Part shown: piece after piece, positions 1 through 5,888 of the stretch
Layout of the letters: each line of letters opens with the position of its first letter
How positions within the stretch are numbered: the stretch's first letter is position 1
Assembly (NCBI GenBank): GCA_007130445.1
Contig: SLSM01000021.1
Span: forward strand, 1-8,473
DNA length: 8,473 nucleotides
Source of the DNA: Trueperaceae bacterium
GTDB taxonomy: Bacteria; Deinococcota; Deinococci; Deinococcales; Trueperaceae
Direction of reading: 5' to 3'
Made by a program: the position numbers and the translations under genes
Notes under the pieces: model-generated
Told to the model about the DNA's origin: nothing
The model's database searches: none
What the model saw: only the letters and a program-made list of their open reading frames with translations

Positions 1-1
1 C

Positions 2-856
2 GCCCACGTCCACAACTTCTGGTGGGAAGGCCGCACCTCTGGTGAGGCCTTCCTCGACGCCCTGCAGAGCACCGCCGAGGAGGTGGGGATCGTCAAGATC
101 GCCCTCCTCGGCACCCCCGGCGCGATGGGGCACGACGCGCTCTCCAGAGCGCTCGAACGCGCCCCCGACCTGTTCGTGGGCATGGGCTGGCTGCGTCTGG
201 ACGAGGATCCGCCGAGCCTGATCGACGAGTTCGCCGAGCGCGGCTTCCACGGCATCAAGACCCTCGGACCGCGCCGCAACTACGACGACGAGGCCTACTA
301 CCGCCACTTCGAGAAGGCGCAGGCCCGCGGCATGCGCATCCTCTTCCACACCGGCATCCTCGGCGGCCCGAACGACTACCTGATGGGCGCCGCCGAGGAC
401 GCTTGGAAGGCGCCGCCGACGGGCGACGACGAGGAGCGGCTGGTGACGCGCCTCGGTCGCGAAGCGCGCGGGCGCGGATACGGCTTCAGCTCGGCGCGGA
501 TGCAGCCGATCTACCTCGACACCATCGCCTTCCACTTCCCCGAGCTCTTCATCATCGGCGCCCACCTCGGCTGGCCCGACTACCGCACCGCCTGCGCCCT
601 CGCGCGCTGGCGCCCGAGGCTGTTCTTCGACGTCTCCGGAGGCGAGGTGGTGCGCAACCACATCATCCAAGGCGGCTACGTGATGAACGAGATCCGGCCC
701 GAGAAGCTCGTCTACGGCTCGGACTCCGATCACCGCCGCATGAAGGCCGACGTCGAGGCCTGGCGCAGCGCGTTCACCGAGATGGGGCTCAGCGCCGAGC
801 AGCAGGAGTTGATCTTCTACCGCAACGCCGCGCGCATCTTCGGCATCGAGGATTGA
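2..856 (+). CDS. Amidohydrolase-family (TIM-barrel) metal-dependent hydrolase, 5'-partial
   Basis: This is a probable amidohydrolase_2-type (PF04909-like) hydrolase or decarboxylase acting in the cytoplasm; its substrate is unknown. The open frame runs off the left edge. A GTG at 83 could be taken as a start, but the frame upstream encodes AHVHNFWWEG, and the His-x-His at 5-13 is the expected first-strand metal ligand pair, so the true start lies outside the window. Further family landmarks are a His in ILFHTG (codon 347-349), a His in GAHLGW (codon 563-565) and an Asp in YGSDSD (codon 722-724), matching the usual order of barrel ligands. There is no signal peptide in the visible part. The stop is 11 bases before the GTG of the first permease, so it is probably co-transcribed with the transporter and may process the imported compound or a product of it. 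Family assignment is good; the reaction cannot be named. Confidence 0.82.
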   Translation, partial: AHVHNFWWEGRTSGEAFLDALQSTAEEVGIVKIALLGTPGAMGHDALSRALERAPDLFVGMGWLRLDEDPPSLIDEFAERGFHGIKTLGPRRNYDDEAYYRHFEKAQARGMRILFHTGILGGPNDYLMGAAEDAWKAPPTGDDEERLVTRLGREARGRGYGFSSARMQPIYLDTIAFHFPELFIIGAHLGWPDYRTACALARWRPRLFFDVSGGEVVRNHIIQGGYVMNEIRPEKLVYGSDSDHRRMKADVEAWRSAFTEMGLSAEQQELIFYRNAARIFGIED

Positions 857-865
857 GAGGTGAGG
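856..865 (+). promoter_or_regulatory. Ribosome binding site deciding the GTG start of the first permease
   Basis: The purine-rich AGAGGTGAGG overlaps the stop of the amidohydrolase. The GAGG at 857-860 lies 7 bases before GTG 868, good spacing, whereas the next in-frame GTG at 880 would be too far away. This supports 868 over the much longer open frame that extends back into the preceding gene. Confidence 0.6.
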
Positions 866-867
866 TC

Positions 868-1800
868 GTGGCCGTCGACGTGAACCGCAGCAGCGCGCGC
901 TCGAGACCGAGCGATCGGCACAAGGCGTCGCGTCGACGGACCACGTTGACGGCCTACGGCTTCCTCCTCCCGAACCTCGTCGGCTTCCTCGCCTTCACCT
1001 TCCTGCCGGTCCTGGCCGCCCTGCTCATCAGCTTCACCAGCTGGGACCTCCTCCGCCCGGCCCAGTGGGTGGGCCTGGCGAACTACGAGCGCCTGATCGG
1101 CGACACCACCTTCCACCGCGTCCTGCGCAACACCTTCGTGTACGTCCTCGGGACCGTCCCGGTGCAGATGGCGCTGGCGTTGCTCGTCGCCATGGCACTC
1201 AACCAACGTATCCCCGGCCGTCTCTTCTTCCGTGCCGCCTATTTCATGCCCGTGGTCGCCTCGACCGTCGCCGTCGCGCTCGTGTGGCGCTGGATCTTCC
1301 ACGCCGACTTCGGCCTCCTCAACAGCGCGCTCTACATGATCGGCGTGAACGACCCGCCCAACTGGCTCCAGAGCACGCGCTGGGCGCTGCCGGCCATCAT
1401 CATCATGAGCATCTGGCAGCAGGTCGGCTTCTCCATGGTGCTCTTCCTGGCGGGGCTCCAGGCCGTCCCCGCGCACCTCTACGAGGCCGCCAAGATCGAC
1501 GGCGCCAACGGCTGGCACCGCTTCGTGCACATCACCATCCCGATGCTCTCGTCGACCACCTTCTTCGTGCTCGTGATCAGCATCATCAACTCGTTCCAGG
1601 TGTTCGACCAGGCGTTCATCATGACCGAGGGCGGCCCCGCCAACGCGACGAACACGTTGGTGTTCAACATCTACCGCTACGCCTTCCAGTTCTTCCAGAT
1701 GGGCTACGCCACCGCCATGGCGTGGGTGCTGTTCGCCATCATCTTCGTCGTCACCGTCGTCCAGTTCCGCTACCAGCGCCAGTGGGTGCACTATGACTGA
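868..1800 (+). CDS. Carbohydrate ABC transporter permease, MalF/UgpA type
   Basis: This is an inner-membrane permease subunit of a binding-protein-dependent CUT1-type sugar ABC importer, 310 residues, the normal length for the family. After a basic cytoplasmic N-terminus (SRRRTT near residue 21) I see about six hydrophobic segments near residues 31-56, 86-111, 122-143, 172-196, 229-252 and 278-302. The EAA loop that docks the ATPase is present at residues 206-226, with the sequence EAAKIDGANGW followed by the IP at 224-225. The loop NSFQVFDQAFIMTEGGP near 241-257 is also typical of the MalF-like subunit. The start is GTG, chosen from the ribosome binding site; the open frame upstream overlaps the amidohydrolase and is not coding. 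Its last eight bases overlap the next permease (ATGACTGA), which implies translational coupling. The transported sugar cannot be read from the permease. Confidence 0.93.
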   Translation: MAVDVNRSSARSRPSDRHKASRRRTTLTAYGFLLPNLVGFLAFTFLPVLAALLISFTSWDLLRPAQWVGLANYERLIGDTTFHRVLRNTFVYVLGTVPVQMALALLVAMALNQRIPGRLFFRAAYFMPVVASTVAVALVWRWIFHADFGLLNSALYMIGVNDPPNWLQSTRWALPAIIIMSIWQQVGFSMVLFLAGLQAVPAHLYEAAKIDGANGWHRFVHITIPMLSSTTFFVLVISIINSFQVFDQAFIMTEGGPANATNTLVFNIYRYAFQFFQMGYATAMAWVLFAIIFVVTVVQFRYQRQWVHYD

Positions 1801-2662
1801 GTCCCCGCAGCGACGGCGGCGCGCCCCGCGCCAGGTCTTCGGCTACACGCTCGGAACCTGGGTGCTGGTGCTCTTCCTGGTCCCGACGGCGATCCTGATG
1901 CTGATGCCGTTCGTGTGGATGGTCTCGACCTCGCTCAAGAGCGCCGGCGCCGTCTTCGAGTACCCGCCGACGTTCATCCCCAACCCCGTCCGTTGGGACA
2001 ACTACACGCGTCTGTTCGAGGTCCTGCCGTTCGCCCGCTTCTTCCTCAACAGCCTGATCGTCGCCGGTTCCGTCACGATCCTCGGCGTGGCGACCAGCGC
2101 GATGGCCGCCTACGCCTTCGCGCGCCTGCGCTTCCCCGGCCGCGAGGCGCTCTTCCTCGGGTACCTCGGAACGCTGATGATCCCGGCCCAGGTGGTCATC
2201 ATCCCCAACTTCATCCTGCTGCGCACGCTCGGCTGGATCGACACGTACCAGGCGCTCATCCTGCCCGCCGCCTTCAGCGCCTTCGGCACGTTCTTGTTGC
2301 GCCAGTACTTCCTCACCATCCCCGGCGAGCTCGAAGACGCCGCGGTGGTCGACGGCGCCAGCCACTGGCAGATCTTCACGCGCGTGATCCTGCCGCTCTC
2401 GGGACCCGCCCTCTCGGCGCTGGCGATCTTCACGTTCTTGTTCAACTGGAACTCGTTCCTCTACCCGCTCGTCGTCACGAACTCGACCAGCATGAGCACG
2501 CTCACCGTCGGCCTCAACACCTTGCAGGGGCAGTACAACACCGCCTGGACGCTGCTGATGGCGGGCAGCGTGTTGGCCCTGCTGCCGGTGTTGACCGTCT
2601 TCCTCCTGGCGCAGCGCTACTTCATCAAGGGCATCACCCTCACGGGCATCGGAGGCCGCTGA
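1793..2662 (+). CDS. Carbohydrate ABC transporter permease, MalG/UgpE type
   Basis: This is the second membrane subunit of the same CUT1-type sugar importer, pairing with the MalF-like protein. It has 289 residues, typical of the family. A basic start (RRRRAPR, residues 7-13) is followed by a first membrane helix around 20-43, then segments near 85-110, 118-142, 151-170, 199-227 and 252-275. The EAA motif lies at 181-201 (EDAAVVDGASHWQIF, then LP at 200-201). The periplasmic start signature MPFVWMVSTSLKS near residues 38-50 is characteristic of MalG-like subunits. It has no strong Shine-Dalgarno of its own; the ATG sits inside the end of the preceding gene, so translation is probably coupled. 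The following glycosidase overlaps its stop by one base. No ATPase or binding-protein gene is visible here, so the complete importer needs partners from outside the window. Confidence 0.94.
   Translation: MTESPQRRRRAPRQVFGYTLGTWVLVLFLVPTAILMLMPFVWMVSTSLKSAGAVFEYPPTFIPNPVRWDNYTRLFEVLPFARFFLNSLIVAGSVTILGVATSAMAAYAFARLRFPGREALFLGYLGTLMIPAQVVIIPNFILLRTLGWIDTYQALILPAAFSAFGTFLLRQYFLTIPGELEDAAVVDGASHWQIFTRVILPLSGPALSALAIFTFLFNWNSFLYPLVVTNSTSMSTLTVGLNTLQGQYNTAWTLLMAGSVLALLPVLTVFLLAQRYFIKGITLTGIGGR
2651..2655 (+). promoter_or_regulatory. Shine-Dalgarno for the glycosidase gene
   Basis: A perfect GGAGG lies 6 bases before ATG 2662, inside the last codons of the MalG-like permease. It fixes the glycosidase start at 2662 even though the frame is open upstream to about 1915 by overlap with the permease gene. 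Confidence 0.7.
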
Positions 2663-3909
2663 TGGGCATCTTCGAGGTCGGGCGCGAACGCGCCCTCGAG
2701 GTCCTGCACCGCTGCGTGGCGCCGCTGGGCTTCAAGGCGAGCGCCTTCGAGGGCGGCTACCCGCAGGTGTGGGCGCGCGACGCGGGCATCACGGCACTGG
2801 GCGCCCTGACGACCGGCGACCCGGAGCTGATCGCCTGCACCAAGGCGTCGCTCGAGACGCTCGGGGCAGCCCAGACCGAGCTCGGCATGATCCACCTCAA
2901 CGTCGACACCCGCACGGGCGACGTGACCACCGAGAACGCCGGCGCGGTCGACGCGAACCTCTGGTTCATCCTGGCGCACGACGCCTACCGGCAGGCGACC
3001 GGCGACTTCGACTTCGCCCGCGCGTCGTGGCCACGCCTGCAGCGCGCCGCTCTGTGGCTACGCTACCAGGACATGAACGCCTGTGGCCTGCTCGAGGTGC
3101 CCGAGGCGGGCGACTGGGCCGATCTCTACAGCGTGCGCTACAACGTCCTGTACGACAACGTCCTGTACGTGGCGGCGCTGCGCGCGCTGGCCTCGTTCGC
3201 ACGGGCGTTGGGCGAGGACGGCGACGCGTTCGCGCTCGCCGCCACCGACGTGGCGACCAAGATCGACCTGGTGATGTGGCTCGATCGACCCTGGGACGGT
3301 CACGCGTTCGGCGCGCAGCTCGAGCGCCTCAAGGCGCTCCGGCTCGAGTGGTTCTTGCTCTACCAGAACACCGCCACCCTCACGGAGATGCCGTACTACC
3401 TGCCGTGGACGGGCTTCCGGGAGTTCGGGAACACCTTCGACGCCTTCGGCAACTGCCTCGCGATCCTCCTAGGGATCGCCGACGAGACCAAGCGCGAGCG
3501 CATCCTGACGCACGCGCACGCCGTGGGCGCCGACGCGCCGCGGCCGATCAAGGCGTTCTACCCGCCCATCTACCCGGGCGATCGCGACTGGCGCGAGTAC
3601 TTCCGCAGCCGCAACCTCAACCTTCCATTTCAGTACCACAACGGCGGGAGCTGGCCGTTCCTCGGCGGGTTCTACGTCGCCGCGCTCCGCTTCGCCGGCT
3701 GGAACGCGCGGGCCGAGGCACAGCTCGACGCACTGGCCGAGAGCAACCACCTCGGCAAGCACGGCGAGTGGGAGTTCAACGAGTGGCATCACGGCCTGAG
3801 CGGCCGCCCGATGGGGCACCCGCAGCAGGCCTGGTCGGCGGCGATGTACCTCTACGCGCTCGATGCGGTCGAAACGGGGGAGGCGCGCTTCTTCGAGGGG
3901 TGGCGCTGA
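2662..3909 (+). CDS. (Alpha/alpha)6-barrel glycoside hydrolase, GH100 (neutral/alkaline invertase)-like
   Basis: This is a 415-residue cytoplasmic glycosidase with no signal peptide. By recall it matches the layout of GH100 neutral/alkaline invertases and, more distantly, of glycogen-debranching-type six-hairpin glycosidases. Landmarks are QVWARDAG (35-42), GAVDANLWF (94-102), GDWAD (150-154), YHNGGSWPF (325-333), NEWHHGLSGRPMG (373-385) and QAWSAA (389-394). Aligned by eye with GH100, Asp154 corresponds to the proposed acid/base Asp (in MIDRR) and Glu374 to the catalytic Glu (in PEYYDG). It is somewhat shorter than the roughly 460 residues of cyanobacterial invertases. The gene overlaps the permease stop by one base (TGATG) with a GGAGG site upstream, so it probably cleaves the imported glycoside. 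Candidates are sucrose, a glucosylglycerol-type solute or an alpha-glucan fragment. The fold class is fairly sure; family and substrate are inference. Confidence 0.75.
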   Translation: MGIFEVGRERALEVLHRCVAPLGFKASAFEGGYPQVWARDAGITALGALTTGDPELIACTKASLETLGAAQTELGMIHLNVDTRTGDVTTENAGAVDANLWFILAHDAYRQATGDFDFARASWPRLQRAALWLRYQDMNACGLLEVPEAGDWADLYSVRYNVLYDNVLYVAALRALASFARALGEDGDAFALAATDVATKIDLVMWLDRPWDGHAFGAQLERLKALRLEWFLLYQNTATLTEMPYYLPWTGFREFGNTFDAFGNCLAILLGIADETKRERILTHAHAVGADAPRPIKAFYPPIYPGDRDWREYFRSRNLNLPFQYHNGGSWPFLGGFYVAALRFAGWNARAEAQLDALAESNHLGKHGEWEFNEWHHGLSGRPMGHPQQAWSAAMYLYALDAVETGEARFFEGWR

Positions 3910-3940
3910 GAGGCGCCGGCGCCGGTCGAGGCGGAGGGGC

Positions 3941-4792
3941 CTATCCGACCTCGGTCTGCACCACCCCACGCTCCCGTAGGTAGCGGCGGATCTCGTCCAT
4001 CGCCTCGCCGAGACTGCGGCGCGGCTCGCGTCGGGCGACCTCGACGCCGAACCAGTCGGCATAGGTCTCGAGGAAGGCGCGCCACGTGGTGTGGCCGTCG
4101 ACCACCGTGTACGCCAGCCCCGGCGCGACCGGTCGATCCACCGCCGCCTCGACCGCGTCGACGAAGTTCTCGACGTGCACGAAGGGCCATGTGTTGCTCC
4201 CGTCGAGCGCGTAGCCTATCGCGCCGTCGCGGACGCGCGTCGCGAGCTCCTCGGTGAACACCGATCGCGGGTGGGCACCGAGCACGTTCGGCGGGCGCAG
4301 GATCACCACGCCCAGGCCTTGGGCCGCGAACTCGGCCAGGACGCGCTCGGCCATCGCCTTCGTGGCACCGTACAGGTGATCGGCCGCTCGCTCCTCCGGC
4401 CACAGGGGCGTCGCTTCGGTGACCAGATCGAGCCCCTCCAGCGCGTACGCGCCACACGTCGACACGTGCACGAAGCGGCGGCAACCCGCCGCCAGCGCCG
4501 CCAGCGCCAGCGCGTGGGTACCCCCCTCGTTGACCCGTCGCGCGCGGTCCGGGTCGTCGCCTTCGTCAACGGCGCAGTGGATCACCACGTCGACGCCCGC
4601 GACTGCGCGCTCCAGCGACGATTCGTCGAGCATGTCGCCGACGACCGCGTCGACGCCCGGGATGGCCACGGCCCGTCGCACGAGCCCTCGGACTTCGCCA
4701 GCGCGCTCGATCCAACGCATCGCCACCCGCGAGCCGATGAAGCCGGTGACACCCGTGATCAGCACACGCTCGGCGACCACGCCCTCGGTCAT
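3941..4792 (-). CDS. NAD(P)-dependent epimerase/dehydratase-like extended SDR protein
   Basis: This is a 283-residue Rossmann-fold oxidoreductase of the extended short-chain dehydrogenase class (NAD-dependent epimerase/dehydratase family), expected in the cytoplasm. The nucleotide-binding motif TGVTGFIG lies at residues 13-20. The acidic strand VVGDM (50-54), the serine strand HVSTCGAY (109-116) with Ser111, and the catalytic YGATK with Tyr141 and Lys145 are all present. The basic residues after the second strand (LVRR, 37-40) hint at NADP(H), an inference. RPPNVLG (166-172) and WPFVHVENFVDAV (202-214) are typical of this family. I chose ATG 4792 because the Rossmann strand starts right after it and GGTGA lies 5 bases upstream; the open frame continues to 4915 without family similarity, and GTG 4801 is an alternative. 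It is convergent with the glycosidase. The substrate is unknown; sugar-nucleotide epimerase, flavonol-reductase-like and hydroxysteroid-type relatives all remain possible. Confidence 0.88.
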   Translation of the reverse strand: MTEGVVAERVLITGVTGFIGSRVAMRWIERAGEVRGLVRRAVAIPGVDAVVGDMLDESSLERAVAGVDVVIHCAVDEGDDPDRARRVNEGGTHALALAALAAGCRRFVHVSTCGAYALEGLDLVTEATPLWPEERAADHLYGATKAMAERVLAEFAAQGLGVVILRPPNVLGAHPRSVFTEELATRVRDGAIGYALDGSNTWPFVHVENFVDAVEAAVDRPVAPGLAYTVVDGHTTWRAFLETYADWFGVEVARREPRRSLGEAMDEIRRYLRERGVVQTEVG

Positions 4793-4797
4793 CCCCG

Positions 4798-4872
4798 TCA
4801 CCGCGTCCCACCGATGAGCGCCGCTCCGTACGTGCTTGCGCCGATCAACAGCGCGAGGCCCAGGACGATCAC
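4798..4872 (-). CDS. Possible 24-residue single-helix membrane micropeptide upstream of the epimerase
   Basis: This tiny frame starts with GTG at 4872 and ends with TGA five bases before the epimerase ATG. It encodes a peptide that is almost entirely one hydrophobic segment (VLGLALLIGAS, then AALIGG) with a C-terminal Arg. A perfect GGAGG (4885-4881 on the minus strand) lies 8 bases before the GTG. That spacing and the tight link to the epimerase are what favour it. Against it, nothing is recognisable in the sequence, and it lies next to a decayed gene on the other strand, so the frame may be accidental. If translated, it could act as a leader peptide coupling translation of the epimerase, or as a small membrane protein. 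Confidence 0.25.
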   Translation of the reverse strand: MIVLGLALLIGASTYGAALIGGTR

Positions 4873-4902
4873 AGACGACACCTCCGAGGTGCGATCGAAC
4901 GC

Positions 4903-5178
4903 GTGGATCGGGCATTCTACGCTTGCGAGGGCGTCGCGCTGGTCGAAGGCATGGCGGCCTTCGGCCTTCCGATCGGCGTGCAGTATGTGGTCACCTGGTC
5001 CAGCGAGCGCGCGCCGTGGGTGCGCGGTCTCGTCGCAGGGGAGCCCCAACTCGTCGCGACCCGCCGCGACCTCGAGGCCGTGGTCTTCGGGACAGACGGG
5101 CCGTTCAGCGTCGTCGCCCGGACGGAGGGCTCGGGCGACTCCAGCCCCAGCCTCGAGGGTGTGCAGCGGCGGATCTGA
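4903..5178 (+). pseudogene. Remnant of a DUF421/YetF-type membrane protein, N-terminally truncated with an internal deletion
   Basis: The plus frame ending at 5178 has high third-position GC and balanced amino-acid composition, and I recognise the second half of a DUF421 (YetF-like) protein. VALVEGMAAFGLPIGVQYVV (residues 11-30 from GTG 4903) resembles its last membrane helix. RAPWVRGLVAGEPQLV (36-51) resembles the start of the cytoplasmic domain, and AVVFGTDGPFSVVAR (58-72) followed by SLEGV resembles its end. Between LVATR and DLEAVV roughly 35 residues usual in the family are missing. The first membrane helices are also absent, and GTG 4903 has no well-spaced ribosome site. A second-frame STLA at 4918-4929, where family members carry GSTLA before this helix, suggests a frameshifting loss there too. 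Intact proteins are about 150-240 residues. Homology is by recall, not search. It is probably non-functional, although a short expressed protein cannot be excluded. Confidence 0.6.
5055..5070 (+). repeat. Short direct repeat CGCGAC at the internal deletion point of the DUF421 remnant
   Basis: CGCGAC occurs at 5055-5060 and again at 5065-5070, just where the remnant jumps from its middle to its C-terminal section without changing frame. Short direct repeats are common at deletion junctions, but in GC-rich DNA such a hexamer also recurs by chance. Confidence 0.3.
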
Positions 5179-5273
5179 CGGCGCCGCCAAGGCGCATATG
5201 CCTCTCGTGGCAGCCATCCGTGGCCGTAACGGCAGGCGCTGGCGCGGGGGGTGGTCGAGGAACGGTCATACGT

Positions 5274-5750
5274 TCACGTGGTGCGGTTCGACTCGCTCGA
5301 ATCGACCAGCCGCTCCTGGATCCACCTCTGGGCTTCCGAGCCTGAGGGGACCACGCCGAGCTGTTGGAGTTGACCGAGTCGGTCGTGCTCGCCCCATCCG
5401 GTCGTGATCTTGCCGTCGACTACGCGCGCCCAGACCATACCGGTCATGGTCACCATGCGGCCGGTGGCGACGTGCCGGTGGCGGTTGGTCGTCCGCACGA
5501 CCACGGTGTCACCGAGCACCACCGCCTCGTCGATGGAGACGGACCGCTCGTCGAAGTCGCCGCCCTGTGCCTGAGCGATGAGCGTCGCGCGGTCGCGACG
5601 CTGGCCGTACATGACGTCGTAGAAGTCGGGCGCGAGCACCTCCTCGAAGATGGCGCGGTCGCCCGTCGCCCAGCCGTCGAGGTAGCGCCGGACGACGGCG
5701 AGGGGGTCGCCGTGCGGAGCAATGCCGTGCGGAGCGTCCTGCTGCGTCAT
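5274..5750 (-). CDS. SnoaL-like (NTF2-fold) protein, ester-cyclase-type
   Basis: This is a 158-residue cytoplasmic protein of the SnoaL-like polyketide-cyclase/NTF2 superfamily. Its N-terminal helix VVRRYLDGWATGDRAIFEEV (residues 19-38) and DFYDVMYG (42-49) resemble the family. The strand TGMVWARVVDGKITTGWGE and the end EHDRLGQLQQLGVVP (121-135) are characteristic of proteins annotated as ester cyclase or nuclear transport factor 2 family. Such proteins have a cone-shaped pocket; many are orphan enzymes or binding proteins, so no reaction is assigned. ATG 5750 is supported by a GGAGG seven bases upstream. The N-terminus carries a five-codon duplication (DAPHG/IAPHG). It is tail-to-tail with the DUF421 remnant and lies 138 bases downstream of the amylase on the same strand, so it may have its own promoter. 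The family is fairly sure; the function is open. Confidence 0.85.
   Translation of the reverse strand: MTQQDAPHGIAPHGDPLAVVRRYLDGWATGDRAIFEEVLAPDFYDVMYGQRRDRATLIAQAQGGDFDERSVSIDEAVVLGDTVVVRTTNRHRHVATGRMVTMTGMVWARVVDGKITTGWGEHDRLGQLQQLGVVPSGSEAQRWIQERLVDSSESNRTT
5709..5735. repeat. 15-base tandem duplication inside the SnoaL-like gene
   Basis: GCCGTGCGGAGC occurs at 5709-5720 and 5724-5735, a period of 15 bases, or five codons. On the minus strand it gives the repeat DAPHG-IAPHG in the disordered N-terminus, so it leaves the frame intact. Confidence 0.75.
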
Positions 5751-5751
5751 C

Positions 5752-5812
5752 GTCGTACCTCCACGGTCGTCGTCTCACCGCCGTTCGGAAGGTGGTGCCC
5801 TCACGGTACGAC
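5752..5812. repeat. 8-base inverted repeat in the leader of the SnoaL-like gene
   Basis: GTCGTACC at 5752-5759 is exactly complementary to GGTACGAC at 5805-5812, with 45 bases between. In the minus-strand transcript the downstream arm lies between the Shine-Dalgarno and the AUG, so pairing could hide the start. It could equally be a divided operator or chance. Confidence 0.35.
5758..5762 (-). promoter_or_regulatory. Shine-Dalgarno of the SnoaL-like gene
   Basis: CCTCC on the plus strand reads GGAGG on the minus strand, seven bases before ATG 5750. It supports that start. Its last two G bases also belong to one arm of an inverted repeat in the leader. Confidence 0.65.
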
Positions 5813-5888
5813 AGCCGCCTGGCGTTGCCCCGTGGCGCTGAGGACCGCGTTGGGTGCAGGTACGGACGAGCGGCGGCTCGCGCACCCG

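Noticed and set aside
817..1791. Long minus-strand open frame opposite the MalF-like permease
   Set aside because: Its translation is rich in Asp, Glu, Gly, His and Arg with no fold-like pattern. It is the antisense shadow of a clear permease gene in GC-rich DNA.
3912..3923. Perfect 12-base palindrome GGCGCCGGCGCC between the convergent glycosidase and SDR genes, considered as a terminator
   Set aside because: There is no loop and no T-run on either strand, and such GC palindromes are common at this base composition.
2769..3983. Plus-strand open frame of about 400 codons overlapping the glycosidase
   Set aside because: The translation is Arg/Ala/Gly-rich with no motifs, and the overlapping frame has unmistakable glycosidase signatures.
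4793..4915. Longer N-terminus for the SDR protein starting at the upstream ATG (4915)
   Set aside because: The added 41 residues show no family similarity, and the Rossmann motif begins right after ATG 4792, which has its own ribosome-site candidate.
4873..5217. Upstream extension of the micro-ORF frame on the minus strand (139 codons in total)
   Set aside because: Only the last part looks protein-like. The rest is the antisense of the DUF421 remnant and has no recognisable features.
4091..5407. Plus-strand open frame of more than 430 codons across the SDR gene and beyond
   Set aside because: It is antisense to the SDR gene over most of its length and has shadow composition. Only the STLA stretch near 4920 is of interest, as a possible vestige of the DUF421 gene.
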